Below are positions 27,220 through 35,713 of a stretch of DNA of 64,000 bases, piece by piece. The position numbers were made by a program, and so were the translations under genes. The notes under the pieces were generated by a model, which saw only the letters and a program-made list of their open reading frames with translations, searched no databases and was not told the origin of the DNA. This DNA is from Sphingomonas sp. BK235 (lineage in GTDB: Bacteria > Pseudomonadota > Alphaproteobacteria > Sphingomonadales > Sphingomonadaceae): positions 124,001-188,000 of the forward strand of contig NZ_SLXN01000001.1 in assembly GCF_004345855.1 (NCBI RefSeq), in the 5' to 3' direction. Position 1 is the first letter of the stretch. Every line of letters begins with the position of its first letter.

Positions 27220-27597
27220 GTGACCGCATTGACGCCGCTGCTGTCGTCCTCGTCGCTGGTGCCGGTACCCGCCGTCGCGGCGGGGCGGCCGGCCGCGTCG
27301 GTCGATGGCGCTCCCGCCGCGGCGCCGAGCGCGCGCGACGCCACGATCGCGGCGCGCGTCGACGCGCAGGTGAACGGTGGCGCGCTGACGGCGGGCCAGG
27401 GCGCGTCGCTCAAGGAGTTCTTCGGCGAGGAGGGGGCGGCGGGCTCGACCGGCAGCCTGATGCAGCGCGCCGGCGCGCAGCTCGACCAGTTCGACCGCGT
27501 GCTGGACTCGCTGCGCGCCAGCCTGGGCGGCGGTGCGACCTACGGCAGCGGCGCTGCCGCGAATGGCACGGGGCTGGTGGTCGACCGGCTCGCCTGA
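27220..27597 (+). CDS. Small hypothetical protein, Ala/Gly-rich
   Basis: 125 residues from GTG 27220 (TTG 27214 is an alternative). The N-terminal ~35 residues are Ala/Pro/Val-rich and disordered-looking. A helical middle follows (RDATIAARVDAQVNGGALTA, ASLKEFFGEEG), and the C-terminus is Gly-rich. ALTAGQGASLKEFF is reminiscent of small repeats found in sphingomonad hypotheticals, but no family is assigned. It sits on the same strand 60 bp before ruvB and could be part of that transcript. Coding character is good but the evidence stops there. Confidence 0.5.
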   Translation: MTALTPLLSSSSLVPVPAVAAGRPAASVDGAPAAAPSARDATIAARVDAQVNGGALTAGQGASLKEFFGEEGAAGSTGSLMQRAGAQLDQFDRVLDSLRASLGGGATYGSGAAANGTGLVVDRLA

Positions 27598-27657
27598 GCG
27601 ACGGCGCCCGCAGCAGAGGGCTTTGCCCGGCGGTCGACGCGCGCTACGGAACGAAGC

Positions 27658-28680
27658 GTGACCGACGCCGACCGCCTGATCTCTCCCGCGCGCCGCGTCG
27701 AGGACGTCGACGCCGCGCTGCGCCCGCGTACCCTCGACGATTTCGTCGGCCAGAAGGCCGCGCGCGAGAATCTGCGCGTCTTCATCGATGCCGCGCGCGC
27801 GCGCGGCGACGCGCTCGATCACGTCCTGTTCTTCGGGCCGCCGGGATTGGGCAAGACGACGCTGGCGCAGATCATCGCGCGCGAGATGGGGGTCGGCTTC
27901 CGCGCCACATCGGGCCCGGTGATCGCCAAATCGGGCGATCTCGCCGCGCTGCTCACCAACCTCGAGGACGGCGACGTGCTGTTCATCGACGAGATCCACC
28001 GCCTCCAGCCCGCGGTCGAGGAGGTGCTCTATCCCGCGATGGAGGACCGCGCGCTCGACCTGATGATCGGCGAGGGGCCGTCCGCGCGCTCGGTGCGGAT
28101 CGACCTGCCGCGCTTCACCCTGGTGGGGGCGACGACGCGCCAGGGGCTGCTGACGACGCCGCTGCGCGATCGGTTCGGCATCCCGGTGCGGCTGCAATTC
28201 TACACGGTGGAGGAACTGACCCGCGTGGTGGCGCGCGCCGCCGGGCTGCTCGAGCTGGGCATCGCGCCCGACGGGGCGAGCGAGATCGCGCGCCGCGCGC
28301 GCGGCACGCCGCGGATCGCCGGCCGTCTGCTGCGACGCGTGCGCGACTTCGCCAATGTCGCGGGCGCCGCGACGGTGGACGCCGCGACCGCCGATCGCGC
28401 GCTCAACCGGCTGGAGGTCGACACGCTCGGGCTCGACGCGATGGACCGGCGCTATCTGACGATGATCGCGGACGTCTATCGCGGCGGACCGGTCGGGGTG
28501 GAGACGCTCGCGGCGGGGCTGAGCGAACCGCGCGACACGATCGAGGAAGTGATCGAGCCCTATCTGATCCAGCTCGGGCTGGTCGCGCGCACCGCGCGCG
28601 GGCGGATGCTCAACGCGGGCGGATGGAAGCATCTCGGACTCAACCCGCCCGCGGGCAGTCAGGACGGGCTGTTCGACTGA
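27658..28680 (+). CDS. ruvB: Holliday junction branch migration ATPase RuvB
   Basis: 340 residues from GTG 27658. RuvB is the hexameric AAA+ motor that drives branch migration with RuvA during recombination repair. Visible features: [20 protein letters not shown], Walker [15 protein letters not shown], Walker [12 protein letters not shown], sensor 1 [12 protein letters not shown], arginine finger region [14 protein letters not shown], sensor 2 [17 protein letters not shown], and the C-terminal winged helix ([18 protein letters not shown]). Length is normal. ruvA and ruvC are not in the window directly upstream; two hypotheticals precede it instead. Confidence 0.97.
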   Translation: MTDADRLISPARRVEDVDAALRPRTLDDFVGQKAARENLRVFIDAARARGDALDHVLFFGPPGLGKTTLAQIIAREMGVGFRATSGPVIAKSGDLAALLTNLEDGDVLFIDEIHRLQPAVEEVLYPAMEDRALDLMIGEGPSARSVRIDLPRFTLVGATTRQGLLTTPLRDRFGIPVRLQFYTVEELTRVVARAAGLLELGIAPDGASEIARRARGTPRIAGRLLRRVRDFANVAGAATVDAATADRALNRLEVDTLGLDAMDRRYLTMIADVYRGGPVGVETLAAGLSEPRDTIEEVIEPYLIQLGLVARTARGRMLNAGGWKHLGLNPPAGSQDGLFD

Positions 28681-28777
28681 GATTTGAGTCTCGCGCCGAT
28701 CGCGCCTAGGAAGCGGGCAAGTGCACGCGCCGCCGTCCGAGCGGCCCCTGGTTGCGAGGCACGCCAAGGTGAGACTC

Positions 28778-29767
28778 ATGGATTCCCCCACCACGCGGCG
28801 CTGGCCGCGCGTCGACCGCTATCTGCTGCTCCTGATCGCGACCGTGGCGATCGCCGCGCTGCTGCCGGCGCGCGGCGTCTTCGCTGGCATCGCCGATGGC
28901 GCGGTCACCGTCGCGGTGGCGGTGCTGTTCCTGCTCTATGGCGCACGGCTCGCGCCCGAGGCGATCTGGGCGGGGCTGACGCATTGGCGGCTCCAGGCGC
29001 TGGTGTTCGCCAGCACCTTCGTGCTGTTCCCGCTGATCGGCATCGCCGTCGCGGCCGCGACGCGCTCGGTCCTGCCGGCACCGGCGGTGACGGGGCTGCT
29101 GTTCCTCACCCTGCTGCCGTCGACGGTGCAATCCTCGATCGCCTTCACCTCGATCGCGCGCGGCAACGTCCCCGCGGCGCTGTGCAGCGCGTCGCTCTCC
29201 AACCTGATCGGCACGTTGCTGACGCCGCTGCTGGTGGCGCGGCTGATGCCCGCGGCGAGCGGGGGCGTCTCGCTCGCCGCGCTGGAGGAGATCGCGGTGC
29301 AGATCCTGCTGCCGTTCGTGGTCGGCCAGGCGCTGCGCCCGCTGATCGGCGGATGGCTGATGCGTCACCCGCGCCTGACCGCGACGGTGGATCGCGGTTC
29401 GGTGCTGGTCGTGGTCTATGCCGCGTTCAGCGCCGGGATGGTGGCGGGGATCTGGACGCAGGTCTCGCTGCTCGACCTGCTGCTGATCGTCGCGGTGGCG
29501 TGCGTGATGCTGGCGATCGTGATCGGGGCGACCCGCTTCGCCAGCCGCGCGCTGGGCTTCACCACCGAGGACGAGATCGCGATCGTCTTCTGCGGGTCGA
29601 AGAAGAGCATGGCCAGCGGCATCCCGATGGCGGCGATCCTGTTCCCCGCCGCCTCGGTCGGGCTGATCGTGCTGCCGCTGATGCTGTTCCACCAGATCCA
29701 GCTGTTCGTCTGCGCGGTGCTCGCGCGGCGCTATGCCGAGCGGCCGGTCACCGTCACGGATAGCTGA
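28778..29767 (+). CDS. Bile acid:sodium symporter family protein (BASS, YfeH/P7-like)
   Basis: 329 residues from ATG 28778, with AAGGTGA 6 bases upstream; an earlier in-frame start at 28721 lacks this support. About ten hydrophobic segments. Typical motifs are LLPSTVQSSIAFTSIARGNV and FCGSKKSMASGIPMAAILF, the crossover helices that bind sodium in the BASS fold. This branch is often annotated as an SBF-like or arsenite/bile-acid-type permease; its substrate is unknown. It ends 14 bases inside the convergent pirin gene (tail-to-tail overlap at 29754-29767). Confidence 0.9.
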   Translation: MDSPTTRRWPRVDRYLLLLIATVAIAALLPARGVFAGIADGAVTVAVAVLFLLYGARLAPEAIWAGLTHWRLQALVFASTFVLFPLIGIAVAAATRSVLPAPAVTGLLFLTLLPSTVQSSIAFTSIARGNVPAALCSASLSNLIGTLLTPLLVARLMPAASGGVSLAALEEIAVQILLPFVVGQALRPLIGGWLMRHPRLTATVDRGSVLVVVYAAFSAGMVAGIWTQVSLLDLLLIVAVACVMLAIVIGATRFASRALGFTTEDEIAIVFCGSKKSMASGIPMAAILFPAASVGLIVLPLMLFHQIQLFVCAVLARRYAERPVTVTDS

Positions 29768-30659
29768 CGGTCTTGGGCACCTCTGGGATCGGGATCCACT
29801 CCTTCTCGTCGCCGGGGACGCGCGCGAACTCGCCCGCGGTCCAGGCACGCTTCGCCTCGCGGATCGCGTCGCGCGACGAGTGGACGAAATTCCACCAGAC
29901 GTGGCGCGGCGTGGCGAAGGCGGCGCCGCCCGCCAGCATCGCACGCCCACCCCGCGTCGAGCGCAGCGTCGCCGTGACGCCGGGACGCAGCACGTACAGG
30001 CGCTGCGGCGCGAGCGCGAGGTCGTCCAGCACCGCCTCACCCTCGGCGAGGTAGAGCGCACGCTCGTCGGTGCTGACATCGATCGGGACGCTCGCGCCCG
30101 GGTCGAGCACGATGTCGGCGTAGATCGTGTCGGCATAAGTGGTGGTCGGCGCGCTGGCGCCCCACAGGCTGCCCATGATGACGCGTGCCCGCGCGCCCCC
30201 CGCCGCGACGATCGGCAGCTCGCCCGCGCCGACATGTTCGAACGCGGGGGCGATGTCCTCGCGGCCGTCGGGCAGCGCGAGCCAGGTCTGGATGCCCGCG
30301 AGCGCCGGGCCGTCGGCGCGGACGTCGTTGGGGGAGCGTTCGGAATGGACGATGCCGGTGCCCGCGGTCATCAGGTTCACCGCGCCCGGCGTGATCCGCG
30401 CGTCCGTACCGAGCGAGTCCTTGTGCTGGAACGCACCCTCGAACAGATAGGTTACCGTCGATAGCCCGATATGCGGATGCGGGCGCACGTCGACGCCGTC
30501 GCCGGGGGCGAGATGCGCCGGCCCCATCTGGTCGAAGAACAGGAACGGCCCCACCATCGTGCGCTCGCGATGCGGCAGCGTGCGATAGACCTTGAAGCCG
30601 CCGAGATCGTGCGTGGCGGGCTCCAGCGTCTGCAGGATCAGGTCGTCGCGGGTCGACAT
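29754..30659 (-). CDS. Pirin family protein
   Basis: 301 residues from ATG 30659. Two cupin domains. The N-terminal one has the metal site of pirins: DVRPHPHIGLSTVTYLFEGA, with two His and HKDSLG, then TAGTGIVHSER. The C-terminal cupin ends with WWNFVHSSRDAIREAKRAW, a hallmark of the family. Bacterial pirins are Fe-binding proteins; some have quercetin 2,3-dioxygenase activity and others modulate metabolic enzymes. It is probably cytoplasmic. It is convergent with the BASS transporter and divergent from a small membrane-protein gene (133 bp). Confidence 0.94.
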   Translation of the reverse strand: MSTRDDLILQTLEPATHDLGGFKVYRTLPHRERTMVGPFLFFDQMGPAHLAPGDGVDVRPHPHIGLSTVTYLFEGAFQHKDSLGTDARITPGAVNLMTAGTGIVHSERSPNDVRADGPALAGIQTWLALPDGREDIAPAFEHVGAGELPIVAAGGARARVIMGSLWGASAPTTTYADTIYADIVLDPGASVPIDVSTDERALYLAEGEAVLDDLALAPQRLYVLRPGVTATLRSTRGGRAMLAGGAAFATPRHVWWNFVHSSRDAIREAKRAWTAGEFARVPGDEKEWIPIPEVPKTVSYP

Positions 30660-30792
30660 GGCGCGCCTCTCGGTTGCGGGCGGCCGGGCTAGCAGGTTGA
30701 GCGTGTTGCGCAAACCTCCTCAGCGCCGCGCTCGTCGCCGTCACGGGTGAGCGCCGCGGGAACGCGTGCGCGCGCCGCCCGTTGACGCGCGC

Positions 30793-31152
30793 ATGACCCA
30801 GAAGAGCAAGGCCAAGGGCAAGCGCGGCTACAAGCCCGATCATCAACGCCGCAACCGCGCGATCGCCGCCGCGGGAACGATCGGCGCGATCGCCGCCGGT
30901 ATCGGCGCGGCGCTGAAATTCGGTTGGCTCGACCGCTATTTCCCAGGTGGCGACGCGGAGCATGCCGCGCCCGACCTCGCCGCCGACGCCCCGACCCCCG
31001 GCACCGACCGCGCGCCCGAGGCCTTCCGTCCCGACCCGACCGCGGCGGTGCCGGCGTCCGAGCGTGAGTCGCTGCGCCCCGCGACGGGACCGGCGCCGAC
31101 GCTCGCCGCGACGCGCGGCGAGATGGCGAACCAGACCGGCGCGGCCAACTGA
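30793..31152 (+). CDS. Small hypothetical protein with one membrane segment
   Basis: 119 residues from ATG 30793. The N-terminal ~25 residues are very basic (KSKAKGKRGYKPDHQRRNR). One hydrophobic helix follows (AIAAAGTIGAIAAGIGAALK), then a long Pro/Ala/Asp-rich tail that looks disordered. The likely topology is N-in with the tail in the periplasm. No family recognised. A longer frame starting at 30766 has no better ribosome site. It ends 22 bp before a convergent gene. Confidence 0.55.
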   Translation: MTQKSKAKGKRGYKPDHQRRNRAIAAAGTIGAIAAGIGAALKFGWLDRYFPGGDAEHAAPDLAADAPTPGTDRAPEAFRPDPTAAVPASERESLRPATGPAPTLAATRGEMANQTGAAN

Positions 31153-31174
31153 ACCTGGCGCCTCGCGCGCCGGC

Positions 31175-31828
31175 TCAGAACCAGTGCATGACGCCGGCGG
31201 GGAAGGGCGTCCAGCGTCCCACGCGCACGCCCGCCGCGGCGAGCGTGTTGCCCGTCCAGGCATTGCAGGTGGTGATCGCGTCGTAGCGGCCCCTGCCGGG
31301 ATAGAAAGCGTCATAGCCGTAATAGCCGCGTTCCGCCCGCCCGGGCGCGCGGCTCGCGCGGATCGTGGCGGCGAGACGGACATATTCCTCGGGGCGCAGC
31401 GTGATCGCGCGGACCTGCGCGCCGACGAGCGGGCGCGCCACGTGCTCGACATGGACCAGCGTCGCCTCGCTGCCGAACGCGGCGCCCAACAGAACCCCGG
31501 GGCGGACGTCCCACCAGGTCGGTGTCCCGAGATAGAAGCCGCGCTCCCCCCAGCCGACCGCGACATAGCCGAGCGCGGCGTAGCGCGGGTCGGCCAGATC
31601 GCCCGCGGGGAAATCACGCGTCCAATCGATCCCGGCGGCCCGCTTGGGCAGCACCAGGCCGGTGTGGACGCCGTTGTCCTCCACCCAGATCGTCACGCCG
31701 CGTGCGGGCGGCCGCCAGCCGGGATGACGCGGGATCAGCCCGCCGATCGCCCCCGCCAGCGCATAGCCGAACAGCACCAGCGCGAGCAGGGCGAGCGATC
31801 GGCCGAGGTTGGCGGATAGTCGGGCCAC
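31175..31828 (-). CDS. DUF2459 (TIGR02117 type) membrane-associated protein
   Basis: 217 residues. One N-terminal hydrophobic helix (LALLALVLFGYALAGAIGGL) acts as an anchor or uncleaved signal. The soluble part shows the DUF2459 landmarks GVTIWVEDNGVHTGLVLP, GYVAVGWGERGFYLGTPTWWD, and near the end TTCNAWTGNTLAAAGVRVG with Cys, Asn and Trp. The paired His and Cys suggest an NlpC/P60- or permuted papain-like hydrolase fold, which is my inference from the His (VHTG) and Cys (TTCN). It is divergent from phhA with only 22 bp between starts, so the two must share promoter sequence. Confidence 0.85.
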   Translation of the reverse strand: MARLSANLGRSLALLALVLFGYALAGAIGGLIPRHPGWRPPARGVTIWVEDNGVHTGLVLPKRAAGIDWTRDFPAGDLADPRYAALGYVAVGWGERGFYLGTPTWWDVRPGVLLGAAFGSEATLVHVEHVARPLVGAQVRAITLRPEEYVRLAATIRASRAPGRAERGYYGYDAFYPGRGRYDAITTCNAWTGNTLAAAGVRVGRWTPFPAGVMHWF

Positions 31829-31850
31829 GCGCGCATGCTATACCGATGCC

Positions 31851-32720
31851 ATGACCGAGGAAACACACGTGCTCGACTCACCGCCGACGGGCGCCGCCCC
31901 CGACTGGACCATCGCGCAGGACTGGGCGCATTACAGCGCCGAGGACCATGCGACCTGGGACACGCTGTTCCGGCGCCAGCGCGCCCTGCTGCCGGGGCGC
32001 GCGTCGGACGCCTATCTGCGCGGGCTCGACGTGCTCAATCTCTCGCGCCCCGGCATCCCCGATTTCGACGAACTGTCGGAGCGGCTGATGAAGCTGACCG
32101 GCTGGCAGGTGGTGGCGGTGCCCGGTCTGGTGCCCGACGACGTCTTCTTCGACCATATGGCCAATCGCCGCTTCGTCGCGGGCAATTTCATCCGGCGCCC
32201 GGACCAGCTCGACTATATCCAGGAGCCGGACGTCTTCCACGACGTGTTCGGCCACGTGCCGATGCTCGCCGATCCGGTCTTCGCCGACTATCTGGAGGCT
32301 TATGGTCGCGGCGGGCAGCGCGCGCTGGAGCTCGGCGCGCTCAAGCAGCTCGCGCGGCTCTACTGGTACACCGTCGAGTTCGGGCTGATCGCGGAAGGCG
32401 GCGGGTTGCGCATCTATGGCTCGGGGATCGTCTCCTCGGCGGCGGAGACGCGCTTCGCGCTGGAGAGCGACAGCCCGAACCGGCTCGGCTTCGATCTGCG
32501 CCGCGTGATGCGCAGCGCCTATCGCATCGACGATTTCCAGCAGAACTACTTCGTGATCCCCAGCTACGAGGCGCTGCTGCGCGCGACGGTGGAGACCGAT
32601 TTCGCGCCGCTCTACGCCGAGATCCTGGCGCAGCCCGATATCCCGATCGCGACGATCCTTCCCGAGGATGAGGTGATCACGCGCGGGACACAGCGCCACG
32701 CGAGCGCGGCCGCGGGCTGA
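31851..32720 (+). CDS. phhA: Phenylalanine 4-monooxygenase
   Basis: 289 residues from ATG 31851, normal for the monomeric bacterial enzyme. It converts L-phenylalanine to tyrosine with tetrahydropterin and O2. The iron site is visible: two His in PDVFHDVFGHVPMLADPVFA and the Glu in WYTVEFGLI. Pterin-binding region QVVAVPGLVPDDVFFDHMAN and the C-terminal FQQNYFVIPSYEALL also match. The regulatory ACT domain of animal enzymes is absent, as in all bacterial forms. The gene for pterin dehydratase (phhB) is not adjacent. Confidence 0.96.
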   Translation: MTEETHVLDSPPTGAAPDWTIAQDWAHYSAEDHATWDTLFRRQRALLPGRASDAYLRGLDVLNLSRPGIPDFDELSERLMKLTGWQVVAVPGLVPDDVFFDHMANRRFVAGNFIRRPDQLDYIQEPDVFHDVFGHVPMLADPVFADYLEAYGRGGQRALELGALKQLARLYWYTVEFGLIAEGGGLRIYGSGIVSSAAETRFALESDSPNRLGFDLRRVMRSAYRIDDFQQNYFVIPSYEALLRATVETDFAPLYAEILAQPDIPIATILPEDEVITRGTQRHASAAAG

Positions 32721-32809
32721 GCGCAGGCGGGCGCGACCCGCTCGCCGGGGGCGCGGCAAGTGACCCGCCGCCGCTGGTCGCCCGACGCGGCGCGGGCTAT
32801 CCCGCTGGC

Positions 32810-33517
32810 ATGTCGACCCTGCACCAGCTCGTCGTGCTCACCGGCGCGGGTATCTCCGCCGAGAGCGGGATCGCTACCTTCCGCGGACCGGGCGGGCTGT
32901 GGGAGGGGCATCGGGTCGAGGACGTCTGCACGCCGGAGGCGCTCGAACGCGACCCGGCGCTGGTCCACCGCTTCTACGACCTGCGCCGTGCCGCGCTCGC
33001 GACCGTCGCCCCGAACGCCGCGCATCGCGCGCTCGCCCGGCTCGACGCGGCCTGGCCGGGCGAGCTGCTGATCGTCACCCAGAACGTCGACGACCTGCAC
33101 GAGCGCGCCGGGACGCGACGGCTGCTCCACATGCACGGTGCGCTGCGCTCCGCGCTGTGCGCCGCCTGCGGCACGCGGCACCAATGGGAGGGAGCGCTGC
33201 CGCCGGGCACCGGCTGCGCTGCCTGTGGCGCACCCGCGCTGCGTCCCGACATCGTCTTCTTCGGGGAGATGCCCTATGGGATGGAGCGGATCGAGGCCGC
33301 GGTGGCGCGTGCCGATCTGTTCGTCTCGATCGGCACCTCGGGCGCGGTCTATCCCGCCGCCGGGCTGGTGCGCGCCGCTTCGGCGGCCGGCGCGACGACG
33401 CTGGAGCTCAATCTCGAGCGATCGGCCGGGAGCGACTGGTTCGACACGAGCCGGCTCGGTCCCGCGGCGTCGCTGGTGCCGGAATGGGTCGACTCGATCC
33501 TCTCGGCGCAAAAATAG
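32810..33517 (+). CDS. cobB: NAD-dependent protein deacylase, sirtuin class III (CobB-like)
   Basis: 235 residues. It removes acyl groups from lysines using NAD+. NAD-binding motif LTGAGISAESGIATFRGPGG, then TQNVDDLHERAG, and the catalytic His in LLHMHGALRS. A four-Cys zinc site is intact: LCAACG and GCAACGAPALRPDIV. FFGEMPYGMERI and SIGTSGAVYPAAG complete the family pattern. The Tyr/Arg pair that marks desuccinylase activity cannot be assigned with certainty (the RFYDLRR region is close to the expected site). It is transcribed alone; 89 bp separates it from phhA. Confidence 0.95.
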   Translation: MSTLHQLVVLTGAGISAESGIATFRGPGGLWEGHRVEDVCTPEALERDPALVHRFYDLRRAALATVAPNAAHRALARLDAAWPGELLIVTQNVDDLHERAGTRRLLHMHGALRSALCAACGTRHQWEGALPPGTGCAACGAPALRPDIVFFGEMPYGMERIEAAVARADLFVSIGTSGAVYPAAGLVRAASAAGATTLELNLERSAGSDWFDTSRLGPAASLVPEWVDSILSAQK

Positions 33518-33538
33518 GGTCTTATCCACCCCCGTACC

Positions 33539-33615
33539 GTGCTCCTGCGGAAGCAGGAGCCCAGTGCCGCCAACATGACGCTCGTGGCTCTGGGCTCCTG
33601 CGTCCGCAGGAGCAC
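33539..33615. repeat. Dispersed intergenic palindrome, GCTCCTGCGG type
   Basis: 25 bp arms at 33539-33563 and 33591-33615 are inverted copies with one mismatch, around a 27 nt centre. Each arm contains a smaller palindrome (CTCCTGCGnnnGCAGGAG). It lies between the convergent sirtuin and histidine kinase genes, where it could also help terminate transcription from both sides. Confidence 0.75.
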
Positions 33616-33676
33616 CCCGCTGGTTCGCACCAGGGGGATCACACGCTAGGTTTCGATCCCGGCATTCGACGGTGCG

Positions 33677-35713
33677 TCAGCGGCGCCGGTCGGCCAGGCG
33701 CACCACCTTGCCGCTGTCGATGAGCGCGGCGAGCGCCGCCGCCAGCTCCGCCCGGCGAAACGGCTTGGCGAGCTGCGGCAGGCCCAGCGTCAGGTCACCC
33801 CCGGCATAGCCGGTCACCACCAGCACCGGCAGCGCCGGACGACGGCGGCAGACCTCGGCGGCCAGCTCGGCGCCGTTCATCCGCGGCATCATATAGTCGG
33901 TCAGCACCGCGTCGACCGCCAGACCCTGGTCCAGCAGCGCCAGCGCGCTCGTGGCGTCGGCGGCCTCGTGGACCTCATGGCCGAGATCGCGCAGCATGTC
34001 CGCCGTCCCCGCGCGCACCAGCTCCTCATCGTCGACCAGCAGGATCGCGAGCGGGCGCATGGCGTGATCGATGCGATCGGCCGGCACGCCGCGCCGCTCC
34101 TCGCCGCCCGCGCGATCCGCGACCGGCAGGAACAGATCGGCGCGCGTGCCGCGCCCCGGCGCGCTGGTGATCTCGAACGCACCGCCCAGCTGTGCGGCGA
34201 GGCCGTGGACCATCGACAGGCCCAGCCCGGTGCCCTTGCCGCGCTCCTTGGTGGAATAGAAAGGCTCGATCGCGCGCGCGAGCGTCGCCTCGTCCATGCC
34301 GCTGCCGGTGTCGATCACCGCCAGCCGCACATAGGCGCCGGGCGACAGCCGCAGAGCGCTGCCCGGCCCGACCGCCACCGCCTCCGCCATCACGGTCAGC
34401 CGCCCGCCCTCGGGCATCGCGTCGCGCGCGTTGACGCAGAGGTTGAGCAGCGCCAGTTCGAGCTGGTTGGGATCGGCGAGCGCCGGGGGAAGATCGTCGG
34501 GCAGCACCAGCCGCAGCTCCACCAGCCCGCCGACCGAGCTGGCGATCAGGTCGCGCATCCCCTCGATCAGCGCCGCGCTGTCGACCGCACGTTTCTCCAG
34601 CGCCTGCCGCCGCGCGAACTGGAGCAGGCGCTGGACCAGCGTCTTGGCGCGCTCGGCCGATTGCAGCGCGCCGTCGATCAACCGCGCCGCGCGCGCATCC
34701 TCGGTGAAGCGCCGCCCGAGCAGATCGAGCGCCCCGGTGATGGGCGTGAGCAGATTGTTGAAATCATGCGCGACCCCGCCGGTGAGCTGGCCGATCGTCT
34801 CCAGCTTCTGCGCCTCGTGCAGCTGCGCCAGCGCGACCTCGCGCTCGTCGATCGCGGCGGTGACGCGGCGCTCGAGCGAATCGTTCAGCTCGCGCAGCGC
34901 GATCTCGGCGCGCTTGCGCTCGGTCACGTCCTGGAACAGCACCGCCACCTCGCGCCGACTGGCGGGCTCGATGCGGAAGGCGGCGAGTTCGAGGTGGCGC
35001 CGCGTCGCGACCAGCTCGCGCTCGAAGCGGATCGACTCGCCGCTGGTCAGCACGCCGCGGTACAGCTCGATCCAGCCCTCCGCCTCGTCGCCGACCATGT
35101 CGCGCACCTTCTGCCCGACGACGTTGGCGATCCCGGTATGACGCTCATAGGCCGGATTGGCCTGGACATGGACATAGTCGCTCAGCGGCCCGTGCGGTCC
35201 GTCGAGGAACTCGATCACGCAGAAGCCCTCGTCCATCGTGTCGAACAGGGTGCGCAACCGCGCCTCGCTCTCGCGGATCGAGACGAGGCGCGCGCGCGCC
35301 TCATATTGCCGTCGCCGCGCGCGGATCGCGGCGCGGGCGAGGCTGATCAGCGTGGTCGGGTGGAAAGGGCGCTCGAGGAAGGTGACGTTGCCGAGCAGTT
35401 CGAGGTGGCGCACCGCCGCGGGGTTGCGCTCCAGCCCGCCGCCGCGGCTGGTCAGCAGGATGAACGGCTGGTCGGACCATTCCTCCTGCTCGCCGATCCA
35501 GCGCGACAGCGCGCGCACGTCGGCGGTGGCGACCGCCTCCTCGGTGACGATGGCATAGCCGGCGCCGCGATCGAGCTCGGCCACCAGATCGGCCAATGTC
35601 TCGCACGCGCGCGCTTCCAGCCCGGCCTCGGCGAGCATCTCGGTCGCCACCGCGGCGTCGCGGCCGCGCGGCGCGAGCACCAGCGCGCGTTCGGAGAGGG
35701 TGGTGCGTTTCAC
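33677..35713 (-). CDS. Hybrid sensor histidine kinase with receiver domain, paired with KaiC
   Basis: 678 residues, no membrane segment, so cytoplasmic. Order: receiver-like N-terminal domain (about 1-125; starts LVLAPRGRD and lacks a clear phospho-Asp), PAS domain (about 155-275, DEGFCVIEFLDGP), coiled-coil linker, HisKA with the phospho-His in GGVAHDFNNLL (about 316), HATPase (NARDAMP, DTGSGMDEATL, GKGTGLGLSMVHG), and a C-terminal receiver with LLVDDEELVRAG, phospho-Asp in LTDYMMPRMNG and LAKPF. The gene's ATG overlaps the kaiC-like stop by 4 bases, so the two proteins are coupled. The N-terminal degenerate receiver is a likely place for contact with KaiC or another signal. No DNA-binding output domain is present. 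Confidence 0.92.
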   Translation of the reverse strand: MKRTTLSERALVLAPRGRDAAVATEMLAEAGLEARACETLADLVAELDRGAGYAIVTEEAVATADVRALSRWIGEQEEWSDQPFILLTSRGGGLERNPAAVRHLELLGNVTFLERPFHPTTLISLARAAIRARRRQYEARARLVSIRESEARLRTLFDTMDEGFCVIEFLDGPHGPLSDYVHVQANPAYERHTGIANVVGQKVRDMVGDEAEGWIELYRGVLTSGESIRFERELVATRRHLELAAFRIEPASRREVAVLFQDVTERKRAEIALRELNDSLERRVTAAIDEREVALAQLHEAQKLETIGQLTGGVAHDFNNLLTPITGALDLLGRRFTEDARAARLIDGALQSAERAKTLVQRLLQFARRQALEKRAVDSAALIEGMRDLIASSVGGLVELRLVLPDDLPPALADPNQLELALLNLCVNARDAMPEGGRLTVMAEAVAVGPGSALRLSPGAYVRLAVIDTGSGMDEATLARAIEPFYSTKERGKGTGLGLSMVHGLAAQLGGAFEITSAPGRGTRADLFLPVADRAGGEERRGVPADRIDHAMRPLAILLVDDEELVRAGTADMLRDLGHEVHEAADATSALALLDQGLAVDAVLTDYMMPRMNGAELAAEVCRRRPALPVLVVTGYAGGDLTLGLPQLAKPFRRAELAAALAALIDSGKVVRLADRRR